Assembly: GCF_963855985.1 (NCBI RefSeq)
Contig: NC_087119.1
Coordinates: forward strand, 5,000,001-5,064,000
Length of the DNA stretch: 64,000 nt
Source of the DNA: Ostrinia nubilalis
Lineage: Eukaryota > Arthropoda > Insecta > Lepidoptera > Crambidae
Direction: 5' to 3'
A program made the translations under genes and the position numbers. A model generated the notes under the pieces. The model searched no databases. It saw nothing but the letters and a program-made list of their open reading frames with translations, and was not told the origin of the DNA. Of the stretch, positions 38,801-43,079 are shown piece by piece; position 1 is the stretch's first letter; the number at the start of each line of letters is the position of its first letter.

Positions 38801-40265
38801 GCGGGACGCGCTCGCCGACCCCTGGTTCGATGAGGTGAGCCCGGCACTAGTGTCTCACTGAAGCGCGACGCCGCTTCCCGCCGGGGCACTGGGGCGGCGT
38901 GAGCGAGCGCGCGCAGCAGCTGATCCGCGGCCTGCTGGAGCCCGCGCCCGCCGCGCGCCTGCCGCTGCGGGACGCGCTCGCCGACCCCTGGTTCGATGAG
39001 GTGAGCCCGGCACTAGTGTCTCACTGAAGCGCGACGCCGCTTCCCGCCGGGGCACTGGGGCGGCGTGAGCGAGCGCGCGCAGCAGCTGATCCGCGGCCTG
39101 CTGGAGCCCGCGCCCGCCGCGCGCCTGCCGCTGCGGGACGCGCTCGCCGACCCCTGGTTCGATGAGGTGAGCCCGGCACTAGTGTCTCAGGCCTCAGCCT
39201 CGAATTTAGCGGGCAGCGGGGCGGCGGCGGTAGCGGCAGGTTCTGATGCGTAAAATCAAATAGACCGGTTCTCGAAAACAGCGGCGCGGGAGCAGGCAAC
39301 GAGCGGGCAACGGCGCGGGAGCGGGCAACGAGCGGGCAGCGCACTCCTTCTTTTGCCCACAATAAATCGAGCGTTAGGAATAAATTTGAATCGAAATAAA
39401 ATTGTCGCCGTTGTTCAGACATTTCGATTGCGAATAAAAACAAATATCTCGACAACACAATCCCGAACACAACACTTCGCCGCTAAAGCGCCGCGCGAGC
39501 TGCCCGCTTGTTTCGAGAACGGGTCTGCGTTGCCCGCCCCGCTCCCGCCCCGCTGCCCGCTAAACTCGAGGCTGAGCCCTCACTGAAGCGCGACGCCGCT
39601 TCCCGCCGGAGCACTGGGGCGGCGTGAGCCTCGCCATTGAACATTGAATTTCCGGATGGATCCAGTTTATTAGTTCCTCTTGAAAGAGCTTGTAAAGCAC
39701 TTTCAGGATCAGTAACCAGTTTTTCGATGTCATTTATAGTTTAGAAATAATCGAATGAGATCACTTATCGTTTCCACCCTGTATGTATAGTCCTTAGTGC
39801 TAAAATGGCGTGGTCACAGTGAGCGTCAGCACATGTCAGCAGACGTCATAATAGACTGCCTGGTTACTGATAGATCCAAGAAGCATGCGCAGACACTGGA
39901 GTGACATCAGCGAGCACTCACGACTCACTTGTCGAGACTGATATTTCAGCCGTTGCGCGTTGTTTAACGGCTGTCGTCTTTTATAAAACAATTAAATTAC
40001 CTGGCTAACTATTTGTTTCGACCTAACTGCAAATCGGAATAAGTTAATGATCCAAACAAAAAGTCATTTTCTGATTCTTATTTCCAAACACGTTACCTAT
40101 TATCACTTTCAACGATTACACGCGTCACAATGTTAACCTGTTCTTCTTTTCTTACAGGCGCCACCCACACCACTATCAGCGACCCAACTGAAGACTTTCC
40201 TGGACCGACGAAGACCGGCGGGGCACGGCAACGCGCTGCACTCGCTGCGGTCGCCCGACACCTGA
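2740..40265 (+). CDS. trio: Trio/Kalirin-family RhoGEF-kinase, 3' half (16 exons)
   Basis: C-terminal 1103 residues of a Trio/Kalirin-type protein, which activates Rho GTPases and acts in axon guidance and cytoskeletal control. Joined exons: 2740-2863, 4084-4209, 5936-5995, 6159-6242, 14619-14801, 15707-15804, 17319-17511, 19285-19482, 20416-20604, 21006-21226, 26551-26767, 29831-30643, 30839-31117, 34349-34576, 37647-37838, 40158-40265. All phases agree. Fragment order: acidic linker (1-140), GEF2 DH domain (about 145-355), PH (about 356-490), Ser/Thr/basic linker, Ig (about 610-705), weak FN3 (about 711-789), kinase (about 805-1066), 35-residue tail. The family call rests on GEF2 motifs (RLQGF, NKP-SEYIVSE, DLLIKPIQRI) and on the kinase motif LSPFLDES-EET. 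From memory, fly Trio lacks the Ig-kinase tail while vertebrate full-length Trio and Kalirin have it. The missing 5' half should hold Sec14, spectrin repeats, GEF1 and SH3. Confidence 0.9.
2864..4083. other. Intron with MITE and LINE scrap
   Basis: Intron of the Trio-like gene. It contains a 146-bp foldback MITE (2981-3126) and, near 3935-4015, a degraded RTE-type LINE tail recognisable from the wording 'gtggaccggacgatctggta' and 'ccagcagtgga'. Nothing else is supported. Confidence 0.7.
2981..3126. mobile_element. Foldback MITE, TIR CGCCCGTATTCACAAAC
   Basis: The ends are perfect inverted repeats of 17 bp (CGCCCGTATTCACAAAC and its complement). The flanks read TAT on both sides, consistent with a 3-bp target duplication. 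There is no coding capacity. A PIF/Harbinger-type origin fits the 3-bp duplication but is inference. Confidence 0.7.
4084..4209 (+). CDS. trio: Trio-like exon b: acidic/Ala-rich linker
   Basis: 42 codons between ATAACAG| and CAG|GTAAGC, in phase 0 with the previous exon. It encodes LGYTDGERADEGEG, then an Ala/Glu/Asp-rich run, then PPPMKPIQ. Low complexity and probably disordered. The GC-rich coding sequence stands out from the AT-rich intron. Confidence 0.75.
4321..4445. repeat. Dispersed repeat shared with 49165-49272
   Basis: About 105 bp, beginning near ACTTGACCTTCACTGGTT and running through GGCGGTCAAGCTGTAGATC to AGGAGTTGCA-CGGTGGGA, matches 49165-49272 with few changes, in the same orientation on the + strand. 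The element class is unknown; it is probably a fragment of a transposable element. Confidence 0.7.
4957..5157. mobile_element. Lepidopteran dispersed retroelement-like tail
   Basis: Begins TAGCTGACCCGGCGAACTTT and contains GGGATAAAAAGTATCCTATG and TCGGTTCAGCCGTTCTTGAG, wording shared by a repeat family common in Lepidoptera. It resembles the copies at 37176-37405 and 42854-43079. Probably a truncated non-LTR retroelement or SINE 3' region; the class assignment is uncertain. Confidence 0.6.
5936..5995 (+). CDS. trio: Trio-like exon c: short Pro/Ala linker
   Basis: 60-nt exon between TTTCGTAG| and CGA|GTAAGT. It encodes DPQAVLQAPAQPAAASNPSR in phase 0 on both sides. Called from clean splice signals and preserved phase; the sequence has no domain. 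Confidence 0.65.
6159..6242 (+). CDS. trio: Trio-like exon d: helical lead-in to GEF2
   Basis: Opens after ATTTTCAG|. It encodes ASLSLEALDSNGG, then ADIAEIEQIVKEKM. The phase required by the next exon puts the end at ATG|GTTCGG, a weak donor. Reading on gives a stop after 12 codons. The EIEQIVKEKM segment leads into the GEF2 region. The next exon is 8.4 kb away, across a triplicated segment. Confidence 0.6.
6426..7008. repeat. Segment P, copy A (583 bp)
   Basis: First of three direct copies of a 583-bp block (also 9362-9944, and 12302-13564 where it is interrupted). It starts AAGGTTTTTGCG and ends CAACAGTAAATC. It contains a near-perfect hairpin, CCCTATTTTTAAAGCTAGTA with its complement. One base near 6588 differs from copies B and C. 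A 68-codon open frame repeated in all three copies has no recognisable product. Confidence 0.9.
7009..9361. repeat. Segment E, copy A, holding a TIR element
   Basis: 2353-bp block repeated as copy B at 9945-12301. The inner 7014-9350 has terminal inverted repeats, GGCTAAGATGCGCGC on the left and GCGCGCATCTTAGGCC on the right, so E is essentially one non-autonomous transposon. It also carries an antisense LINE 3' fragment (about 8015-8190). No transposase frame is visible. Confidence 0.8.
8015..8190 (-). mobile_element. Antisense RTE-type LINE 3' remnant
   Basis: The reverse strand reads towards ALQQWTSYG, the usual C-terminus of lepidopteran RTE-type endonuclease/reverse transcriptases, followed by the CAGCAGTGGACGTCCTATGG tail and ATGATGATG. 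5'-truncated and frameshifted. The same fragment recurs in block E copy B at about 10951-11126. Confidence 0.7.
9362..9944. repeat. Segment P, copy B
   Basis: Second copy of the 583-bp block, offset 2936 bp from copy A and nearly identical. It joins block E copy A at 9361/9362 with the short shared word TTTGCGTTT around the junction. Confidence 0.9.
9945..12301. repeat. Segment E, copy B
   Basis: Second copy of block E, 2357 bp. The only length difference I see from copy A is a GGTA insertion near 11427. Such close identity implies a recent duplication or ongoing conversion. Confidence 0.9.
12302..13564. repeat. Segment P, copy C, interrupted by a transposon
   Basis: Third copy of block P. 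It is 680 bp longer than copies A and B because of a TA-flanked insertion (12756-13433 plus a duplicated TA). After 13564 the sequence leaves the duplication and does not enter another E block. Confidence 0.9.
12756..13433. mobile_element. Mariner-like non-autonomous element with TA duplication
   Basis: 678 bp with ends CAGGGTGGAAACG and its inverse CGTTTCCACCCTG, flanked by TA on both sides. Copies A and B of segment P show the uninterrupted site (CTATATGTATT), so insertion and TA duplication are seen directly. Internally it holds inverted sub-repeats (GGATCTATC / GATAGATCC regions). No transposase. A truncated relative lies at 39633-39783. Confidence 0.85.
14619..14801 (+). CDS. trio: Trio-like exon e: start of GEF2 DH domain
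   Basis: 61 codons between TTGACAG| and CAG|GTAGGA. After an EQHGCPNASASGRH linker it encodes EESYEAMLKKREYVLRELVD, then TEDIYVSDLRLVCEGYIKHF. That is the first conserved helix of a Trio/Kalirin GEF2 DH domain (pattern R-YVL-ELV-TE--YV-DL). This exon fixes the gene family. Confidence 0.9.
14802..15706. other. Intron
   Basis: AT-rich intron. The only structure seen is a perfect hairpin with 14-bp arms (15152-15165 and 15180-15193, ATTGATCACGGATT). Confidence 0.7.
15707..15804 (+). CDS. trio: Trio-like exon f: DH domain
   Basis: 98 nt between CTCCCAG| and GA|GTAAGT. It encodes LANPDPPIPEGLRDRRHRMI then FGNIEVIYEWHR, matching the IFGNI--IY-WHRD segment of GEF2 DH domains. The final Asp codon is split and completed by the next exon, restoring WHRD. 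Confidence 0.9.
15805..17318. other. Intron
   Basis: Intron with no supported exon or recognised repeat. The short open frames here look like chance. Confidence 0.65.
17319..17511 (+). CDS. trio: Trio-like exon g: DH domain
   Basis: 193 nt between TGTCGCAG| and CAG|GTAATA. It encodes KFVHELHECVAAPELLGPLF, then a stretch with MFMYEQYCRNKPVSEYIVSE and HKLGHKLQ. The Y-QYC-NKP-SE-IVSE signature is specific to Trio/Kalirin GEF2. Overlapping frames on either strand here are shadows of this exon. Confidence 0.92.
17512..19284. other. Intron
   Basis: AT-rich intron. No exon or clear mobile element is recognised. An 87-codon open frame at 18417-18680 has no family similarity that I can see and no splice logic. 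Confidence 0.6.
19285..19482 (+). CDS. trio: Trio-like exon h: DH domain core
   Basis: 66 codons between ATTTTCAG| and ACG|GTAAGC. It encodes LGDLLIKPIQRIQKYHLLVK, the conserved GTPase-contacting helix, then a helix ending MMMDVGRLQGFT. In the family RLQGF marks the DH-PH hinge of GEF2. Confidence 0.93.
19483..20415. other. Intron with a MITE beside the acceptor
   Basis: Intron. Its 3' part holds a TIR element with an internal duplication (20127-20372) that ends 43 bp before the next exon. Open frames at 19333-19779 are read-through of exon h. Confidence 0.7.
20127..20372. mobile_element. MITE with internal 91-bp duplication
   Basis: The ends AAGGCCTATTCAGACCT and AGGTTTGAATAGGCCTT are inverted repeats. 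Inside, a 91-bp unit starting CGCTCTAGCCGCG is present twice in tandem (20178-20268 and 20269-20359), with essentially one base of difference. No coding capacity. Confidence 0.8.
20416..20604 (+). CDS. trio: Trio-like exon i: PH domain start
   Basis: 63 codons between GTTGCAG| and CAG|GTATGG. It encodes GNITAQGKLLMQEALQVADL, then ELHVFLFEQCVIFSEAVGKK. This is the GEF2 PH domain strand pattern G-I-AQGKLL...VFLFEQ-VIFSE. Confidence 0.92.
20605..21005. other. Short intron mostly occupied by a MITE
   Basis: 401-bp intron. A 173-bp foldback element (20624-20796) starts 19 bp after the donor. Confidence 0.75.
20624..20796. mobile_element. Foldback MITE, TIR AGTAGGCGCACACCGTTGAT
   Basis: Inverted ends of nearly 40 bp (AGTAGGCGCACACCGTTGAT continuing into TTTTAGTTGACCGATAG, against CGTCGGCCGATAG on the other arm). 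Non-coding. Inserted close to the 5' splice site of the preceding exon. Confidence 0.85.
21006..21226 (+). CDS. trio: Trio-like exon j: PH domain end
   Basis: 221 nt between TTCCACAG| and TC|GTAAGT. It encodes MNKMELEEVENNTAFIIHSL, then QEWIAALSRILNSQRMFGEA, the C-terminal PH helix (consensus W---I--IL--QR-F--AL--P--Y). It ends mid-codon, and the next exon supplies the last base of Ser. Confidence 0.92.
21233..21284. repeat. Pentanucleotide microsatellite (CCACG)n
   Basis: About ten units of CCACG/CCACGC-type repeat begin within 10 bp of the 5' splice site of the preceding exon. Confidence 0.9.
21495..22542. mobile_element. 1048-bp foldback element with TA duplication
   Basis: The ends CAGTGTGTCCGGGC and GCCCGGACACACTG are inverted and flanked by TA. 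The two arms, about 490 bp each, are complementary with scattered differences. They meet in a GC-rich centre (CAGCCGGTTCCATAGCGC and its inverse) around a loop of about 50 bp. Non-coding, mariner-like by target site. Confidence 0.85.
26551..26767 (+). CDS. trio: Trio-like exon k: basic Ser/Thr linker
   Basis: 217 nt between CCCAATAG| and AAC|GTGAGT. It encodes AGSGWCGLRKTESVPPSVGA, then RPHTKANTINLPTTAI, and a Lys/Asn/Ala-rich end. This is the linker between GEF2 and Ig. The split Ser codon with the previous exon supports the acceptor. Confidence 0.85.
28376..28478. mobile_element. Short MITE related to segment E termini
   Basis: The ends GGCCTAAGATGCGCGCC and GGCGCGCATCTTAGGCC are perfect inverted repeats flanked by TA. 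The same terminal word borders the 2.3-kb element at 7014-9350, so the two belong to one family. Confidence 0.8.
28881..29013. mobile_element. GC-rich foldback MITE
   Basis: The ends AAGGC...TTTTACCAAAGCGGAG and CTCTGCCTTGGTGGAAACCAGGCCTT are inverted with mismatches. A run of GCTCCGCTCC-type words lies inside. Non-coding. Confidence 0.65.
29831..30643 (+). CDS. trio: Trio-like exon l: Ig, FN3 and kinase N-lobe
   Basis: Large GC-rich exon of 271 codons ending CAG|GTTTGT. The start is uncertain: CTTGTAG| (29831) keeps frame and phase, and GTGCAG| (29876) is possible. The Ig domain has the Cys...Trp...Asp-x-Gly-x-Tyr-x-Cys pattern (LSCRAG, SASWRK, DAGVYCC). A degenerate FN3 segment follows (LVVQWDESSP...YSFRLVCARS). 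The kinase glycine loop reads EIGRGRTARV and the beta-3 lysine VALK. A 295-codon frame on the opposite strand is a GC-driven shadow. Confidence 0.88.
30839..31117 (+). CDS. trio: Trio-like exon m: kinase alpha-C to catalytic loop
   Basis: 93 codons between AATCATCAG| and AGG|GTGAGT. It encodes VLAGRGADATREYRMLSQCA, the hinge and alpha-E region (LVLELVGGGPLLDWAQ, LLSALDYLHGNNI), and ends in the catalytic loop HLDVR. With the next exon this reads HLDVRPENIL: the catalytic Asp is present, and Arg stands where most kinases have Lys. Its 3' two-thirds founded the array that follows. Confidence 0.9.
31150..33330 (+). repeat. Kinase array 1: eleven extra copies of exon m 3' part + donor
   Basis: Anchors GTGGGCGGCGG occur at 30977 (true exon), 31169, 31383, 31597, 31787, 31977, 32163, 32357, 32551, 32745 and 32939, plus a decayed copy at 33131. 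Spacing is 186-214 bp. Each unit runs from the GCGCTCGTGCTTGAACTAGT region through CTGCACGGGAACAATAT to the donor and the intron head TACCTGTAGGTCTTAAGAAC. Copies 2 and 3 have an extra 22-bp duplication. Later copies carry stops and a changed middle (TGTCGCTATTTATACAC). The last copy decays before 33365. Confidence 0.92.
33734..33994. mobile_element. Foldback MITE, TA-flanked
   Basis: 261 bp. The ends CAGGCTGTTAGGTAAAT and ATTTACCTAACACCCTG are inverted, and the arms continue for about 100 bp (GAGCCGACACTAGCCCATGT). TA flanks both sides. Non-coding. Confidence 0.85.
34022..34078 (+). mobile_element. tRNA-derived SINE fragment
   Basis: Contains an A-box-like TGGTATAGTGGTTCAGA and a B-box-like GAGGTCCCGGGTATG at tRNA spacing. 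No complete tRNA stem can be folded by eye, so I call it a SINE head and not a tRNA gene. Confidence 0.45.
34349..34576 (+). CDS. trio: Trio-like exon n: kinase activation segment
   Basis: 76 codons between TGTTGCAG| and GGG|GTGAGT. It encodes PENILVELGGAAPQVKLIDL, then a Gly/Ala-rich activation segment, QLEFAPPECVLGRP (APE-like), and AWDAWAAGVFLYVFLTG (the D-W--GV-LY--L-G motif of kinase helix F). The DFG motif reads DLG. The second half of the exon is repeated 14 times in array 2. Confidence 0.9.
34447..36854 (+). repeat. Kinase array 2: 14 tandem 172-bp units
   Basis: Units start at 34447 + 172n (n = 0-13) with GCGCGACGTGCTGCCG. The first lies inside exon n. Each unit has 130 bp of exon 3' end, the donor GGG|GTGAGT and 42 bp of intron head (TATTCATTCATACTAGGAAT and on). 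Units 1-10 appear identical by eye. Units 11 and 13 share a variant (CCCGCGCCTGCTCAG, GTGTTCC, CATCTATAC), unit 12 is standard and unit 14 is a hybrid. The unit tail TTATGGATATCCGTAAGCG continues as a repeat-like sequence after the last unit. Confidence 0.95.
37176..37405. mobile_element. Dispersed retroelement-like tail
   Basis: Starts CTAGCTTTCCGCCTGCGGCT and includes CTATCCTATGTCCTTTCCCG, AAATCGGTTCAG and ACAGACAGACA before an AT-rich tail. Very similar to 42854-43079 and more distantly to 4957-5157. Common lepidopteran repeat type; class not certain. Confidence 0.65.
37441..37572. mobile_element. Foldback MITE next to kinase exon o
   Basis: The ends AATTGCCGTGCGCTTG and CAAGCGCACGGCAAT are inverted. 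Inner arms CAAGACCGCACAC and GTGTGCGGTCTTG also pair. Non-coding. Confidence 0.75.
37647..37838 (+). CDS. trio: Trio-like exon o: kinase C-lobe
   Basis: 64 codons between GTTTACAG| and GAG|GTGAGC. It begins LSPFLDESIEETTANIIKCD, diagnostic of Trio/Kalirin kinases (LSGVSPFLDES-EET in vertebrates). It continues YCFPPEHWGGVSERAQQLIR, then the RLPLRDALADPWF helix that closes kinase domains. The 3' 128 bp is repeated in array 3. Confidence 0.92.
37711..39186 (+). repeat. Kinase array 3: nine tandem 166-bp units
   Basis: Units start at 37711 + 166n (n = 0-8) with GCTTCCCGCCGG. Each holds 128 bp of exon o, the donor GAG|GTGAGC and 38 bp made of intron head and junction (CCGGCACTAGTGTCTCACTG and on). 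Unit 1 reads PPEHW while units 2-9 read PPGHW, so units 2-9 derive from one changed copy. A tenth fragment with the original Glu codon sits at about 39583-39625, beyond an inserted element. Confidence 0.95.
39190..39579. mobile_element. 390-bp TIR element with TCA duplication
   Basis: The left end GGCCTCAGCCTCGAATTTAG and right end inverse GGGCTCAGCCTCGAGTTTAG are terminal inverted repeats extending through CGGGCAGCGGGGCGG. TCA flanks both sides (39187-39189, 39580-39582), and the undisturbed array sequence GTGTCTCACTGAAG shows the empty site. A 3-bp duplication with GG-starting ends suggests PIF/Harbinger; no transposase. Confidence 0.85.
39633..39783. mobile_element. Truncated end of the 12756-13433 element family
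   Basis: Matches the right portion of the element at 12756-13433 (TTTCAGGATCAGTAACCAGT, then GATCACTTATCGTTTCCACC CTGTA). The left half is missing; it begins abruptly after the tenth array fragment. Confidence 0.8.
40158..40265 (+). CDS. trio: Trio-like last exon: C-terminal tail and stop
   Basis: Follows a strong acceptor (CTTTTCTTACAG|). It encodes APPTPLSATQLKTFLDRRRP, then AGHGNALHSLRSPDT and TGA. The L--FL-RR segment matches the tail that follows the kinase in vertebrate Trio/Kalirin, as I recall it. Phase 0 with the previous exon. Confidence 0.88.
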   Translation, partial: APPTPLSATQLKTFLDRRRPAGHGNALHSLRSPDT

Positions 40266-40381
40266 CCGCGCGCGCGCGTCCTTTCCGCCTCTATCACTTG
40301 CCTCGACGCACGCGCACACACCGATACCACTGTGGTACAGTACGCATCTACAGCGAACATTATGTAAGCACGATTTTATTC

Positions 40382-40507
40382 ATCATCATCATCATCATTT
40401 CAGCCACAGGACGTCCACTGCTGAACATAGGCCTCCCCCAATGACTTCCACATCGCACGGTTGGTAGCGGCCTGCATCCAGCGCCTTCCCGCTACCTTTA
40501 TCAGGTC
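40382..40507 (-). mobile_element. Antisense RTE-type LINE 3' tail
   Basis: The reverse strand reads GACGACCTGATAAAGGTAGC, then GAGGCCTATGTTCAGCAGTG, GACGTCC and (ATG)n: the end of the reverse transcriptase frame and the ATG-repeat tail of a lepidopteran RTE-type LINE. 5'-truncated, inside the probable 3' UTR. Confidence 0.75.
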
Positions 40508-40810
40508 GTCGATTTTATTCATCAGTCATTTAATACCCAGCACAGTTTTTTTTATAATACTCAAAATTGTTAAATTAATTAACTTTATTTGCATAAATCA
40601 GGGATTGGTAAAGGTGACTCATCTCATCTACGAGATACTACTGTGCGAAGCTATATGTTGTGTATCTATACACACGTTACTTTCAACTATTACCCAAGTA
40701 ATTGTTACATGTCCATGATTCACTGTTGTAATCTAAACTGGCATACATAACTCTCTCAATGTCATACTGTCACGGCCCAATTTCTGACACCTCAAGAATT
40801 GTAAGTTGGC

Positions 40811-40816
40811 AATAAA
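40811..40816 (+). terminator. Candidate poly(A) signal of the Trio-like gene
   Basis: AATAAA about 545 bp after the stop codon, followed by a mixed T-rich stretch. Several later AATAAA words exist, so the true end is unknown. Confidence 0.3.
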
Positions 40817-41823
40817 GTACTACAATAAGTTTTAACTACCGACAATGTTCCATTACTAGAGCATCGGTTGCAACTGTTATATTTTGGATTAGCGCCGGGA
40901 TCAGTGGGTGTAAAGCGTGTTTTTTGATAATTAACAGTGTTGCTATGAAAATATTAAATACATTCACGTAGAATGAAGTTCGCCATTCACTTCGTTCGTT
41001 GAATGATACTTATTATTTATAATATACACTGTTAGACACAAAAACTGCATCAATTTAAAGATAATTATTTTATTTTATCAAAAGATTATCTAAAGTTAAG
41101 GCCGGGTAGCAGAGAAAATGGCGAAAATGAGGTTTTCATTTTTCATTTTTGAGGTACTAAACAGTAAAATTAAAGGCTAAGATTTTTATTGGGCATAGTT
41201 GAGGATATTTTCTAGGGCTATTAACGGATGGAAACACGATTTGATGAAGTTGACTCGATAGAATAAATTCCCAAAGTTACCTCTATTCGTTTTCTATTTA
41301 TGGTTTTATTTTTAAAATAAGCGATTTGAGATTCTAAATCTTTTACTAAACTAAAGTTCAGAAATAACTTGAGGGCTTTTAACGGATGAAATTTTTATAT
41401 TGCGTCTTATTTAGTTACTATGTTAAAAAATGTGGAAAAAATCGTCCATGACGGCTTGGACAATCTCAATCAGTCGCGCGGTGGCGCTTACGGAGGACGG
41501 ACGCGTGTCAGTTTTTTGGCCGTGACAGTTCGCGATTTGTCAATATTTTTGACAATGATGACTTTGATGAGTCACAGTATAATAATATCAGTGTTACTGG
41601 AGAAAGCTTAAATTTTTGATAATTAAAAATTATCAATTTTGTCTACCTATTGAAATTTAAATCGTTCGCATCCTTTTAAACGAAGACTCTACTCATGATA
41701 CATAGTACATTCCTCAAATATGAGACAAAACCAATGAGTTAAAATTACATTTTAATAGTACCTACATACAATCGTCTTACACTCTTTAGAAGAGCACACT
41801 GACACAAATAAATAATAAAAAAT

Positions 41824-42840
41824 ACTGTCTAAGGTCTGTAGCTAAAGGTCTAAGCTGTAAGATAGAAGAATCTTCTAGCCAAAAAGATGGCAGATGCAGC
41901 AGATGTCAACGGATTTAAAACTGGAGTTCATATGACTCCTTGTAGACTTGAGTGTCTAGAGCGTCCCTTCCTCTACCATGCGTAAGAATTTTCACAAAAA
42001 TACTGTCTAAGGTCTGTAGCTAAAGGTCTAAGCTATAAGATAGAAGAATCTTCTAGCCAAAAAGATGGCAGATGCAGCAGACGTCAACGGATTTAAAACT
42101 GGAGTTCATATGACTCCTTGTAGACTTGAGTCTCTAGAGCGTCCCTTCCTCCACCATGCGTAAGAATTTTCACAAAAATACTGTCTAAGGTCTGTAGCTA
42201 AAGGTCTAAGCTGCAAGATAGAAGAATCTTCTAGCCAAAAAGATGGCAGATGCAGCAGATGTCAACGGATTTAAAACTGGAGCTCATGTGACTCCTTGTA
42301 GACTTGAGTGTCTAGAGCGTCCCTTCCTCCACCATGCGTAAGAATTTTCACAAAAATACTGTCTAAGGTCTGTAGCTAAAGGTCTACGCTGCAAGATGGA
42401 AGAATCTTCTACCCAAAAAGATGGCAGATGCAGCAGATGTCAACGGATTTAAAACTGGAGTTGATGTGACTCCTTGTAGACTTGAGTGTCTAGAGCGTCC
42501 CTTCCTCCACCATGCGTAAGAATTTTCGCAAAAATACTGTCTAAGGTCTGTAGCTAAAGGTCTAAGCCGTAAGATAGAAGAATATTATAGCCAAAAACAT
42601 GGCAGATGCAGCAGATGTCAACGGATTTAAAACTTGGAGTTCATGTGACTCCTTCTAGACTTGAGTCTCTAGAGCGTCCCTTCCTCCACCATGCGTAAAA
42701 GTTTTCCAAAAATACTGTCTGAGGTCTGTAATAAAAGTCTAAACTGCAAGATAGAATAATCTTTTAGCCAAAAACATGGCAGATGCAGCATATATCAACG
42801 GATTTAAGACTGGACTGGCACCTTGCAATGTCATCCTCTC
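41824..42840. repeat. Six-unit 178-bp tandem satellite
   Basis: Units start at 41824, 42002, 42180, 42358, 42536 and 42714 with ACTGTCTAAGGTCTGTAGCT. Five are full-length and diverge by a few percent; the sixth is truncated near 42820. Each contains AAAAGATGGCAGATGCAGCA and TCTAGAGCGTCCCTTCCTC. No open frame is conserved. Confidence 0.95.
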
Positions 42841-42853
42841 ATTGTTATCTGTA

Positions 42854-43079
42854 ACTAGCTTTCCGCCCGCGGCTTCGCCCGCGTGGAATTTTGTCTGTCA
42901 CAGAAAAACTTTATCGCGCGCGTCCCTGTTTCAAAAACCGGGATAAAAACTATCCTATGTTCTTTCCCGGGACTCAAACTATCTCTATGCCAAATTTCAT
43001 CAAAATCGGTTGCGAGGTTTAAGCGGGAAAGCGTAACAGACAGACAGACAGAGTTACTTTCGCATTTATAATATTATAG
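42854..43079. mobile_element. Dispersed retroelement-like tail
   Basis: Close copy of the repeat at 37176-37405: CTAGCTTTCCGCCCGCGGCT, CTATCCTATGTTCTTTCCCG, AAATCGGTTGCGAGG, ACAGACAGACAGA, ending in an AT-rich tail. It directly follows the 178-bp satellite. Confidence 0.7.

Larger units (their letters stand above)
37839..40157. other. Intron: array 3 and inserted elements
   Basis: Contains array 3, a 390-bp TIR element (39190-39579), the tenth array fragment, a truncated mariner-like end (39633-39783), then AT-rich DNA up to the last exon. Confidence 0.8.

Noticed and set aside
37859..39055. Repeated 66-codon frames on the minus strand
   Set aside because: Antisense shadows of the GC-rich 166-bp array units.
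31150..39186. Mutually exclusive alternative exons, as in Dscam-type clusters
   Set aside because: Units lack proper 3' splice sites and carry in-frame stops in the intron head, and arrays 2 and 3 show almost no sequence diversity, so they are not exon choices.
41824..42840. CRISPR-like array
   Set aside because: Eukaryotic tandem satellite with 178-bp contiguous units; no short repeats with unique spacers.
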